This document shows, one piece after another, positions 42,775 through 49,414 of a stretch of DNA of 64,000 nucleotides. The notes under the pieces were generated by a model. The model did no database searches. It saw only the letters and a program-made list of their open reading frames with translations, and was not told the DNA's origin. The stretch lies in contig JBKEBQ010000058.1 in assembly GCA_047973225.1 (NCBI GenBank), positions 1-64,000 on the forward strand. The letters run 5' to 3'. Numbering within the stretch: the first letter of the stretch is position 1; every line of letters begins with the position of its first letter. This DNA is from JBKEBQ01 sp047973225 (GTDB lineage: Bacteria > Bacillota_I > Bacilli_A > Erysipelotrichales > Erysipelotrichaceae). The position numbers were made by a program, and so were the translations under genes.

Positions 42775-43377
42775 TTAATTTCCTCCCAGGACGTTTATCC
42801 ATATACTTACAATTTGTTCAGAGTCTTCTGTTTCACTCCAAACACTCCGTACTTGATCTACTGTCAACAGATTGCAGTCCGTATATTCTGACAGTAACTC
42901 AAACATTGCCTCATACCCTTCCTCCTCGTTGATATAAGAGCAATACTCAATACCGCACTTGATACCAGCTGGATTATTATGTTCAGTCCATAAATCACTG
43001 GTACCATATCCTGTTTCTAATGCCCAAGTTGCATAAGCAAACCCTGGGTCTATATTTTTATGATCAGTAGCGACTATTATAAAGGAGGGATCAACTTCGC
43101 TACTGATCTGATCAATCGATGTAATACTAGTGTTGATATTCGTATTTACATCTATTCATATGTCTTCTTCTGATTTGATTACTTTTTTATTAATCATTGC
43201 CTCTGGTTGCATTCTCTCTTCTTGTAACTTCAGCTTCTCTTTTTTAAGTTGATCAATCAATTTATCCTTCTCGCTAATGTGATTCTGATAGTCTTTGTAT
43301 TGATTGTCGTTAACTGTAAACATGAAAGCGATAATTGCTACAAGATTAACAATTAATAATCCATTGATTTTCTTCAT
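42775..43377 (-). pseudogene. Membrane-anchored glucosaminidase-like gene interrupted by in-frame TGA
   Basis: From the ATG at 43375-43377 the first 73 codons give a signal-anchor helix (LLIVNLVAIIAFMF) and a Lys/Glu coiled coil, ending at TGA (43156-43158). The same frame then stays open for 126 more codons to TAA at 42775-42777. These encode a glucosaminidase-type core: FAYATWALETGYGTSDLW (catalytic Glu in ALETG) and NNPAGIKCG. The second half has no ATG, GTG or TTG start. It is either a nonsense-mutated gene or needs readthrough. Intact, it would be a membrane-tethered peptidoglycan hydrolase, unusual in an early operon. Confidence 0.75.
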
Positions 43378-43402
43378 AAATATTTACCTTTCTAGCATTT
43401 GT

Positions 43403-43432
43403 GCTATACTGTAAATGACTCTAGTAAGTCAA
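43403..43432 (-). promoter_or_regulatory. Possible early promoter
   Basis: On the minus strand, TTGACT (43427-43432) and TATAGC (43403-43408) have 18-bp spacing and lie before the glucosaminidase-like gene that heads the early operon. Confidence 0.4.
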
Positions 43433-43462
43433 TTAGATACTGTCCCGTTTCTGCCTGGAAAT

Positions 43463-43678
43463 TTAATCAGTATCTTTTTTGCATGGGACTAAACCTCTTT
43501 CGATTTGCCATTGCTCAAAAGCGGCTGTAGGTATTCCCCACGGTGACTTAGGATTTAAACCCATACGACGTTTGGGAAAATCTGACTCTTCCATCCATCG
43601 AACTAAGGTGGCTCGGTCAAAACCCATCGCAACTAACTCTGTTACGCGCATAATAGGTTTTGGATATATTAATGGCAT
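43463..43678 (-). CDS. Small helix-turn-helix protein, excisionase/MerR-like
   Basis: The 71-residue protein has an HTH-like unit (RVTELVAMGFDRATLVRWME) and a wing with FPKRRMGLNPKSPWGI, recalling excisionase and MerR-type winged helices. It is therefore a candidate excisionase or early regulator. AAGGAGTGATCAT precedes the ATG. It is divergent to the rightward 72-aa gene, with both starts in a 64-bp shared control region. Confidence 0.65.
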   Translation of the reverse strand: MPLIYPKPIMRVTELVAMGFDRATLVRWMEESDFPKRRMGLNPKSPWGIPTAAFEQWQIERGLVPCKKDTD

Positions 43679-43742
43679 ATGATCACTCCTTTCTTTAATC
43701 TCTCCTTTTGCTATAATGGATTTATAGAAAGGAGGGGTATTT

Positions 43743-43961
43743 ATGACTAAACCTAACTTTGAAGACTTTCAACTAAATTTTCTTCACAAGAATAAAGTTG
43801 ATTCTGATTTAGCCTCGTCTTGCCTTAGAACTGCAAGAGTTCTATCAAAAGAACGTGGTACTTCAGTTGAACAAGAGTTTGCTTTTGCGTTCAGCTCTTT
43901 ATTCACAATGAGAGCATTAAATGATTATCATAATTGGCTTATGGAAGAACTTGATAAGTAA
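43743..43961 (+). CDS. Small rightward protein in the early region, unknown
   Basis: The 72-residue protein begins MTKPNFEDFQLNFLHKNKVD, has a helix-rich middle with Ala/Ser and two Phe clusters, and is acidic at the end. AAAGGAGGGG lies 6 nt before the ATG, and TATAAT is at 43712-43717 (no clear -35 box). It is the only rightward gene inside the leftward early block and meets the 52-aa leftward gene tail to tail at its stop. It could be an independently expressed accessory gene; no family is recognised. Confidence 0.6.
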   Translation: MTKPNFEDFQLNFLHKNKVDSDLASSCLRTARVLSKERGTSVEQEFAFAFSSLFTMRALNDYHNWLMEELDK

Positions 43962-44120
43962 TTAGCAATTAGGGTATCTATTTCTAAACCACTCAATCAT
44001 TGCTTCTTCATCTCCATTAAGAGCTTTATTGAACAAACTTTTTTGACTAGGTGTATTAACATCTAGTTTTTTATTTATACTTCGTAGCTCTTCTAGTATC
44101 AGCTGCAATATTTTTCTCAT
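43962..44120 (-). CDS. 52-residue phage protein
   Basis: The product begins MRKILQLILEELRSINKKLD, with an amphipathic helix, then SLFNKALNGDEEAMIEWFRN and a C-terminal Cys. The ATG at 44118-44120 has AAGGAGAG 5 nt upstream. The stop abuts the stop of the rightward 72-aa gene. The C-terminal piece resembles the short helical tail of antirepressor-like proteins, but no family assignment is made. Confidence 0.55.
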   Translation of the reverse strand: MRKILQLILEELRSINKKLDVNTPSQKSLFNKALNGDEEAMIEWFRNRYPNC

Positions 44121-44146
44121 TACATCTCTCCTTTCTTTCTGGCATC

Positions 44147-44223
44147 CTCTTTACCAGTAAGTAGCAGACTAGGTAGGACTGTTGGAAGGGAAAACACCTA
44201 ATCCACTACTTACTGATAAAGAG
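44147..44223. repeat. 18-bp near-perfect inverted repeat in the cro downstream region
   Basis: Left arm 44147-44164 (CTCTTTACCAGTAAGTAG) and right arm 44206-44223 are inverted copies with one mismatch, which would be a G-U pair in leftward RNA. The loop is 41 nt. It lies between the cro-like gene and the 52-aa gene and could form a strong stem in the leader RNA of the early transcript. Confidence 0.65.
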
Positions 44224-44227
44224 ACTC

Positions 44228-44243
44228 GTCTAATATACTAGAC
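44228..44243. promoter_or_regulatory. Operator copy 1 (downstream of the cro-like gene)
   Basis: GTCTAATATACTAGAC is an imperfect palindrome (GTCTA-N6-TAGAC). The exact reverse complement occurs at 44462-44477. It overlaps the last base of the cro-like stop codon. Confidence 0.6.
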
Positions 44244-44440
44244 TATTTGTCCAAATTAAAAACATTAGTTACGCTTTCTCCTAGTGCTCGTGATATCTTT
44301 TGAACAGTAACTGTATTTGATTTGTCAAGTTGCCCAGATTCTAAGCCGTTTATAGTTGCTCTTGAGATTCCAGATTTATCAGCTAATTCCTTTTGAGACC
44401 ATCCTTTTTTCTCACGATAATGTTTTATATTGTTCTTCAT
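44243..44440 (-). CDS. Cro-like XRE regulator
   Basis: The 65-residue single HTH_3 domain has HYREKKGWSQKELADKSGISRATINGLESGQ (helices 2 and 3 of the HTH at about 16-36) and an N-terminal basic helix. It is divergent from the S24 repressor gene, the classic cI/cro arrangement, so it probably acts as Cro, turning off the repressor and opening the early operon. AAAGGAG lies before the ATG. It is flanked by two identical operators. Confidence 0.9.
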   Translation of the reverse strand: MKNNIKHYREKKGWSQKELADKSGISRATINGLESGQLDKSNTVTVQKISRALGESVTNVFNLDK

Positions 44441-44461
44441 ATTACTCTCCTTTCATATTTA

Positions 44462-44477
44462 GTCTAGTATATTAGAC
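44462..44477. promoter_or_regulatory. Operator copy 2 in the divergent promoter region
   Basis: GTCTAGTATATTAGAC sits between the cI-like and cro-like genes, upstream of the cro start. On the minus strand it lies in the spacer between TTGACA (44485-44490) and TAGACT, so binding would block the early promoter. Confidence 0.7.
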
Positions 44478-44508
44478 GATAAGGTGTCAAGTAAATTTTA
44501 CAAATATG

Positions 44509-44536
44509 TTGAATTTTGACAAAATGATTGTATAAT
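44509..44536 (+). promoter_or_regulatory. Promoter of the repressor gene
   Basis: TTGAAT (44509-44514) and TATAAT (44531-44536) have 16-bp spacing. The start codon is 28 bp downstream. Confidence 0.6.
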
Positions 44537-44564
44537 ATATTTGACAGGGACGACAGGAGTGACT

Positions 44565-45284
44565 ATGAAACTTGGAAACATGATAAAAGATTATAGAAAA
44601 GAGAAGAATATTTCAATGGGAGAATTTGCGAAACTTAGTCGAGTAAGCAAAGCTTATATTGGAATGTTAGAAAAGGACAACAATCCTTCTACTAATAAAC
44701 CTATAGCTCCCTCTCTCGAAGTTATAAAGAAAGTTGCGGATGCAATGAATATGGATTTGAATATATTACTAGATAAAATTGATGGTCAGGTTTCACTAAA
44801 CAATGAAAATGAAGAACTAGGAAAAATGATTTCAGCAAGTGGAATAAAAGTACCAATATATAATAATTTATACTTAAGATCAAATAAAAATGAAGAAATC
44901 CTAGGGTATGTAGAAGTATCTAAGAGCGTTTTAAATTTCGGTACATTTTGCGCACTAATTATGAATGATGATAGTATGGAGCCATTAATAAATGAAAAAG
45001 ATACACTGATTATCCACGAATCAAATAGGATGGAGAATGGAGATATATGTGTTGTTACTATCAAGGATCAACCAGGTGTGATTAGAAAGGTAGAGGCTAC
45101 TTCAGATGGAGAAATAGTAACTTTAATTCCATTAAATAGTAATTATAAAACAGAAGTTTACACAAAAAAAGAGGTAAATGAATTACCTCTAGCGGTTATT
45201 GGTGTAATCGTAGAAACAAGGACGCAGATTAAGCCCCTGAATAGACTAAACCGATTAGTTATCAATTCAAAAGGGAATGATTAA
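44565..45284 (+). CDS. Phage repressor with S24 (LexA-type) protease domain
   Basis: It has 239 residues from the ATG at 44565 (AGGAG 5 nt upstream). The N-terminal XRE HTH (about 3-60) has KLSRVSKAYIGMLEKDN. The C-terminal S24 fold has MNDDSMEPLI (nucleophile Ser137) and VIRKVE (Lys175), the LexA/UmuD Ser-Lys pair. Such repressors maintain lysogeny and self-cleave on RecA activation during DNA damage. A classical Ala-Gly cleavage site is not obvious; the nearest candidate is around residues 91-95 (ASGIK). Confidence 0.92.
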   Translation: MKLGNMIKDYRKEKNISMGEFAKLSRVSKAYIGMLEKDNNPSTNKPIAPSLEVIKKVADAMNMDLNILLDKIDGQVSLNNENEELGKMISASGIKVPIYNNLYLRSNKNEEILGYVEVSKSVLNFGTFCALIMNDDSMEPLINEKDTLIIHESNRMENGDICVVTIKDQPGVIRKVEATSDGEIVTLIPLNSNYKTEVYTKKEVNELPLAVIGVIVETRTQIKPLNRLNRLVINSKGND

Positions 45285-45292
45285 CATTTATA

Positions 45293-45484
45293 TCATTCTT
45301 GATCTAATATGCAAATATCACAAGGTTGTAATGTTTGATCATTCAATCTATGTGGGCAAGCACATCGATTATTGCATGAAGCAGTATCACACTGCCAATT
45401 TGTAAAGTCATGCAGTCGAAAGAGTTGTACAGCAAATGCGCAATCTGCACAGGAGCTTTCAATACCGTCATTATTCTGACACAT
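45293..45484 (-). CDS. Cys-rich small protein
   Basis: The 63-residue product has nine cysteines (2, 12, 15, 32, 37, 41, 43, 54, 57) arranged as CxxC-like pairs (CADC, CNNRCAC, CDIC), suggesting two zinc sites. GAGGAGGG lies 6 nt upstream of the ATG. It is convergent with the repressor gene, and the strong spacing of Cys pairs argues for selection. The function is unknown; it may be a small zinc regulator expressed with lysogeny genes. Confidence 0.6.
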   Translation of the reverse strand: MCQNNDGIESSCADCAFAVQLFRLHDFTNWQCDTASCNNRCACPHRLNDQTLQPCDICILDQE

Positions 45485-45510
45485 TATTAGCCCTCCTCTA
45501 ATGAGTAAAC

Positions 45511-45689
45511 TACTCTAAGAGGGTTAATTCTACTTATTAGTAAAGCGACCCTCTCGAGTCGTTTCACTGTACAATGCTGCTAATTGCAGCACACTCTAAT
45601 ATTAATAAACGTTAGGAAAAAAATATCCCTAACGTCTTGATATAATTTCATTCCCTTATGCCTTATAAGATAAGGCAGTGAAATTATAT
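45511..45689. other. Hairpin-rich non-coding region between repressor and lipoprotein
   Basis: Inverted repeats in order: AGAGGGT 45518-45524 / ACCCTCT 45548-45554; GCTGC 45576-45580 / GCAGC 45586-45590; ACGTTAGG 45609-45616 / CCTAACGT 45628-45635; ATATAATTTCA 45640-45650 / TGAAATTATAT 45679-45689 with an inner GCCTTAT 45660-45666 / ATAAGGC 45670-45676. No coding frame is apparent. A small RNA, a protein-binding array or terminators are all possible. Confidence 0.5.
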
Positions 45690-45771
45690 TCCTATATAGA
45701 AGTGATGTCAATTAATATTACCTTAGTATCTACACAGATATGTGAGATCATATAAAATGGAGGATAAAAAA

Positions 45772-46218
45772 ATGAAAAGATTATTTAGCTTAGTTTTAGT
45801 ATTAGGATTATTTTTAACTGGTTGCGGTAGTGCAGAAGATGATAACGATATCAAAGAACAAGAAAATGATTCTAGCTATCAAGAAAAACTAAAAGAAGCA
45901 GGTTTTAAAGAAAATATGGAAAATCAAATCTATGAACTGGATTTGGATAATGGAGACAAAGTCTTCGTATTTGTGGATGATGGATATATTAATTATGAAA
46001 ATAATGAAGACGATGCACAAATATCATATTACTTCAAAGACAACTATGCAGATATGTATGGATGTAGATATCACTATGAAGATGATTCATACACTGAAGA
46101 TGGTGCTGGAACTGGTGGTTGCATAGATGAGACAGTGGATATTTTAAAGAAAGATAAAGAGAAGATTGACAAAGTATTCAAAGATGCAAAAATTAAATAT
46201 GAAGAAATAGCAAATTAA
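45772..46218 (+). CDS. Lipoprotein, candidate superinfection-exclusion protein
   Basis: It has 148 residues from the ATG at 45772 (GGAGG 8 nt upstream). A lipoprotein signal MKRLFSLVLVLGLFLTGCG has lipobox LTGC. The mature part is strongly acidic (Asp/Glu-rich start, DDDN and similar) with several Tyr and paired Cys (about residues 102 and 118). It lies between the repressor and integrase genes, the spot where temperate phages of Gram-positives often carry a lipoprotein that blocks DNA entry of related phages. That role is inferred from position. Confidence 0.65.
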   Translation: MKRLFSLVLVLGLFLTGCGSAEDDNDIKEQENDSSYQEKLKEAGFKENMENQIYELDLDNGDKVFVFVDDGYINYENNEDDAQISYYFKDNYADMYGCRYHYEDDSYTEDGAGTGGCIDETVDILKKDKEKIDKVFKDAKIKYEEIAN

Positions 46219-46231
46219 TTATTAAGATAAT

Positions 46232-46259
46232 AAAAACACCCACGCTGCAACGTGAGTGT
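46232..46259 (-). terminator. Hairpin upstream of integrase, T-run on the minus side
   Basis: ACACCCACG (46236-46244) and CGTGAGTGT (46251-46259) form a stem with a CTGCAA loop. The T-run lies on the minus strand, so this would stop leftward transcription entering the lysogeny genes. Confidence 0.35.
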
Positions 46260-46339
46260 CGAGTATAGAAAATTTAGTGTCAGGGCGACATTCCTTTTTC
46301 TATGCTCTTATTATAACCAATACTAGGAGGAATAACAAC

Positions 46340-47446
46340 ATGGCAAAGTATAAAAAAAGGGCAGATGGTCGTTACCAATCAAGTATAACGATTGGAAAAA
46401 ACAAAAACACTGGAAAGTCTATTAGAAAAGTTGTTTACGGAAAAACTAAAAGTGAATTGGAAAATAACCTAGCAATAGTAAGAGCGGACTATTTGAAGGG
46501 GATGGATGTCAGAACTAACAAAGTCTTATTTATTGATTATGCTAATCGATGGCTCAACATGAAAAAACCTTATATTGAGAAGAAAACCTATGAATTGTAC
46601 AAATCAAAAATTAATCTACACTGTAAACCAATACATAGTTATGAACTTAAGAAGGTAACAAAATCTGATTTACAAGAAATAATAAACTCAAGCATAGATC
46701 ATCCTCGCACTTGTCAAATGGTACGGCAAACTTTGAATCAAATCTTTGAATCAGCTATATTAGATGATATTGTATTTAGAAACCCTACAAAAGGGATCCA
46801 ACTACCAAAATATCAATGCGCTGAAAAGAAACCATTATCAGAAGTAGAAGATCATTTGAGTGATGTTACTGATTTCAGTGAAAGAGAAAATGCCTATATT
46901 CTTCTAATTAAATGGTGTGGTTTAAGAAGAGAGGAAGCTCTCGCATTGACAATCCATGACTTTAATTGGCAAAAGGAAACCGTATCTATTAGTAAGGCGA
47001 TATCATTTAATAAAAGCACTACTGACATTAAAGACACTAAGACACCTGCGGCAATTCGTGAAATTCCGTTGATAAACAATATTTCACACTTTCTTAAATA
47101 CTATACTTTTAACCTCCAAAGCATCTATCTTTTCACTACTAATGACAACAGATTAATTACAGATCAATCGTTTAGAAGAATGTGGCAATCGATCATTAGA
47201 AAAATAAATGCAAAAGCAATAGAACTTGGATATGAAGAAGTTAAAGGACTAACTTCACATAGATTCAGACATAACTATGCAACTATTTTGAGAGACATTG
47301 GGGTTGATGTTAAAGAAGCACAATATCTACTCGGACATTCTTCTTATGTAGTTACAATGAACATTTATACCCATGTCGACAGGAACAAATTGACGGTAAA
47401 AGACAAGCTGGCGAACTATATCAGTAGTCAAAATGTAGTCAATTAA
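46340..47446 (+). CDS. int: Tyrosine-type phage integrase
   Basis: It has 368 residues from the ATG at 46340 (TAGGAGG 9 nt upstream; earlier in-frame ATGs lack a site). An AP2-like N-terminal arm-binding region (KYKKRADGRYQSSITIG), a SAM-like core-binding domain (about 60-150) and a catalytic domain follow, with R196 (GLRREEALAL), H307-R310 (SHRFRH), H333 (LLGHSS) and Y343 (NIYTH). It integrates the phage at tRNA-Ala. Its last codons encode part of the right-arm TAGTCAA repeats, and attR lies 56 nt beyond the stop. Confidence 0.96.
   Translation: MAKYKKRADGRYQSSITIGKNKNTGKSIRKVVYGKTKSELENNLAIVRADYLKGMDVRTNKVLFIDYANRWLNMKKPYIEKKTYELYKSKINLHCKPIHSYELKKVTKSDLQEIINSSIDHPRTCQMVRQTLNQIFESAILDDIVFRNPTKGIQLPKYQCAEKKPLSEVEDHLSDVTDFSERENAYILLIKWCGLRREEALALTIHDFNWQKETVSISKAISFNKSTTDIKDTKTPAAIREIPLINNISHFLKYYTFNLQSIYLFTTNDNRLITDQSFRRMWQSIIRKINAKAIELGYEEVKGLTSHRFRHNYATILRDIGVDVKEAQYLLGHSSYVVTMNIYTHVDRNKLTVKDKLANYISSQNVVN
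47423..47443. repeat. Right arm-type repeats overlapping the int stop
   Basis: AGTAGTCAAA at 47423-47432 and TGTAGTCAAT at 47434-47443 are 11 bp apart, the same decamer pair and spacing as in the left arm. Confidence 0.6.
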
Positions 47447-47501
47447 ATTTAAAATATCAAAATAACGCAGTAATAAAGGGAGTTTTTGATAGCGCATAAA
47501 A

Positions 47502-47556
47502 GCCTTGCACGCAGGAGGTCAACGGTTCGATCCCGTTAAGCTCCACCATATAGAAA
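47502..47556 (+). repeat. attR core, truncated tRNA-Ala copy
   Basis: A 55-bp identical copy of 13111-13165, comprising the 3' part of tRNA-Ala from the anticodon stem through CCA and 8 further bases. It has no 5' half, so it cannot fold as a tRNA. Confidence 0.95.
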
Positions 47557-47557
47557 A

Positions 47558-47603
47558 AAACAGTATTTAATCCTTTATAAGAAGGATTAAATACTGTTTT
47601 ATT
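47558..47603 (+). terminator. Strong terminator beyond attR
   Basis: An 18-bp perfect stem AAACAGTATTTAATCCTT / AAGGATTAAATACTGTTT (47558-47575 and 47582-47599) with a 6-nt loop is followed by T-rich sequence. It is a diverged relative of the hairpin at 13169, with compensating changes in both arms. Confidence 0.8.
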
Positions 47604-47845
47604 TTCAGCCTTTTGTACAGTTTTATCACATAAACGCCGTCAAAAAGAACTTTCTATATATAGTCAAAATAAAAAACTCTTTACACATTTAAAGCATAAT
47701 TTAATGAAAGATACGTCTCTTCCACCTAGACTTTGATTCCTTTATAGCCTATATTTCTGCACTTGTACGCAATCCTTGATCTTTATTTGCTGGAACAGTA
47801 TAAATGATATATAGAAAAATATCTTCATAAAGACTAGAATTTCTC
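47604..47845. other. Intergenic region with attachment-arm-like sequence
   Basis: TTTTATCACATAAACGCCGT then CAAA (47621-47644) matches the left phage arm 13261-13284 at 20 of 24 positions. TATAGTCAAA follows at 47659-47668. The remainder holds no clear gene. A short hairpin AAAGACTAG / CTAGTCTTT at 47827-47855 ends this strip and the end of the lipoprotein gene. Confidence 0.5.
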
Positions 47846-48199
47846 CTAGTCTTTTTTCAGCAAAATATCATCAGGAGATATCCATACATACTTGATAAAC
47901 ACTTCTATCTCCGAATGTGTTTTCTTTACATATATTTCATTTTTCTCATCTGACAAATAAAGTTCACTAGCTTCAAAATCTTGATACTCATATTTTCCAT
48001 CAGTCTTTGGAGTTTTATATTTCACTTCCCCAATTTTATCTCCCGAAAATGTATAACTAGTTTCTTCTGTTCGTTCATAATAATTACCATTAACTTTCAC
48101 AATATCCTTATAAATGAACTCTACATTAGATGTGCACCCCAGTAATATACAAAGCAAACATAAGCCAGATAAAAATATACTATTTTTTTTATTTAATAT
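47846..48199 (-). CDS. Lipoprotein, unknown; start unusual
   Basis: A complete lipoprotein signal can be read as (M)LNKKNSIFLSGLCLLCILLGC with lipobox ILLGC, but the codon at its head is ATA (48197-48199), with GAGGAG 10 nt upstream. The nearest standard start is a TTG at 48155-48157 that would destroy the signal peptide. The mature part is about 95 residues, Tyr/Lys/Glu-rich and beta-like. It overlaps the end of the matrixin relic by 11 nt. Function unknown; probably accessory to the protease. Confidence 0.45.
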   Translation of the reverse strand: MLNKKNSIFLSGLCLLCILLGCTSNVEFIYKDIVKVNGNYYERTEETSYTFSGDKIGEVKYKTPKTDGKYEYQDFEASELYLSDEKNEIYVKKTHSEIEVFIKYVWISPDDILLKKD

Positions 48200-48994
48200 T
48201 TTTCTTTATCTCCTCAATCAAATTATCTTTATTAGAAACTACATTATTATCAATGATATCGAAGTTATTCTGTTGATTTTCATTTAACACCACTTTATCA
48301 TGATTGATTGTCAGTTGTCCTAAATTCAATCCAGTTACTACATATGCACTTTCTGCAATTGGTCCATCATATTGAGTCAAAAATAAAACGTAATTTTTGT
48401 CTTTTTCAACCAACTTGATATTTTCATTATCGATCACTGTTTGTAAAACTTTTACCGTTGTCCCCTCTGGCATATTTTCATCAATGCAATTTATAATTTT
48501 AGCATCGCTAATTACAAAGTTCATCCCTTCATGCTCAAAAGTTCCAAATTGTCCAACTACTGATACTTCTGCAAAACAACACACATGACCTAATCCTAAA
48601 GCATGTCCCAGCTCATGTGCCACTAATTCACTTCTATATGCAGATGGGGTTATATTATTTAACTTCATATTTCCGCTTGATGAAGTAATACCATACCAAC
48701 CAATATTCCCCCAATTATAACTAATAATTTTGTGTGCCCCCTTACTCGTTCTTTTTATCCAGATCCAGCTCTAGAGTTCCACCCACTAATTGCCGCATCA
48801 ATATTACCAGTCCAATTTGTTTCACTCGTTATTGAAAGATAATGAATATTAAATGATCTTCCATATCGCCAATTCAAGTGAGCATAATGTTTTGCATGTG
48901 CAGTTGCAGCACTTACGTATGCTGGATAAAATAGGGTTAAACCTATGATAAAAGCCAGCGCGTAACATTTAAAATATCTAAATTTATTTTTCAT
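48189..48994 (-). pseudogene. Frameshifted matrixin-like zinc metalloprotease
   Basis: The N-terminal part from the ATG at 48992-48994 has a signal peptide (LAFIIGLTLFYPAYVSA) and a secreted domain start with AAISGWNSRAGSG, then stops at TAA near 48755. The protein continues in a different frame with WIKRTSKGAHKIISYNWGN and on to the zinc site HELGHALGLGH (HExxHxxGxxH) at about 48590. One base missing near 48765-48770 explains the break. Matrixin-type enzymes are secreted proteases. The C-terminal 110 residues have no recognised domain. It may be a sequencing error or a dead gene. Confidence 0.7.
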
Positions 48995-49080
48995 ATCTTG
49001 CACCTGATATACTATAGAAGACTTGACTAAGTCACACGATAATATATCTTTTCCTTTCATTTTTAATAAGCGTGATATAT

Positions 49081-49278
49081 CTATATCATAACAACAATGC
49101 GATCGCTTTCTTTTTTACAAATTTTATAAAGAGAAATCGCATCCGTAACTAAAGAAACTACAAATACGAAAACTATCAAATATGAAACATCACCTTCTTT
49201 AGTGAAAAATCCATTAAATTCATCTATCAATATAATCACTGACAATGTCATTATAAAAATATAACCTATTTTTTTCAT
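49081..49278 (-). CDS. Small two-helix membrane protein
   Basis: The 65-residue product starts at the ATG at 49276-49278 (AAGGGAAG upstream) and has two hydrophobic helices (IGYIFIMTLSVIILI and VSYLIVFVFVVSLV) separated by a charged loop, then a Lys/Glu tail. It is upstream of the matrixin relic in the same direction, so it may belong to the same accessory strip. No family is recognised. Confidence 0.5.
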   Translation of the reverse strand: MKKIGYIFIMTLSVIILIDEFNGFFTKEGDVSYLIVFVFVVSLVTDAISLYKICKKESDRIVVMI

Positions 49279-49399
49279 GATCTTCCCTTCTTTTTTATAA
49301 CCATAAAAGAGCGCTTCTTTGTATACATAGTATATCAAAAAAAAGCAAACACTTTTATTTTTGGAGATTGTTTTGTGTTTCAATATTCATTTTGTTGTA

Positions 49400-49408
49400 T
49401 GGTATAAT
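49400..49408 (+). promoter_or_regulatory. Extended -10 promoter of birA
   Basis: TGGTATAAT at 49400-49408 (TG-N-TATAAT) ends 7 nt before the birA start codon, and no ribosome site lies between. The transcript would begin at or next to the ATG (leaderless). Confidence 0.55.
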
Positions 49409-49414
49409 ATCTTT

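Larger units (their letters stand above)
13111..47556. mobile_element. Siphovirus-type prophage in tRNA-Ala, about 34.4 kb
   Basis: It is bounded by 55-bp perfect direct repeats at a tRNA 3' end, with a tyrosine integrase 56 bp inside the right repeat. The modules are complete and in usual order: lysogeny, early/replication, packaging, head, tail and lysis. The long tape-measure gene and the tail-tip genes indicate a non-contractile long tail. Only one clear lesion is seen (a TGA in an accessory glucosaminidase), so the prophage may be inducible. Confidence 0.95.

Noticed and set aside
44516..44536. TTGACA at 44516-44521 as the -35 box of the repressor promoter
   Set aside because: It is only 9 bp from the TATAAT box; TTGAAT further upstream has normal spacing.
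47502..47577. Second tRNA-Ala gene
   Set aside because: Only the 3' part is present; the acceptor 5' strand, D-arm and the left side of the anticodon stem are missing, so it is the attR duplicate.
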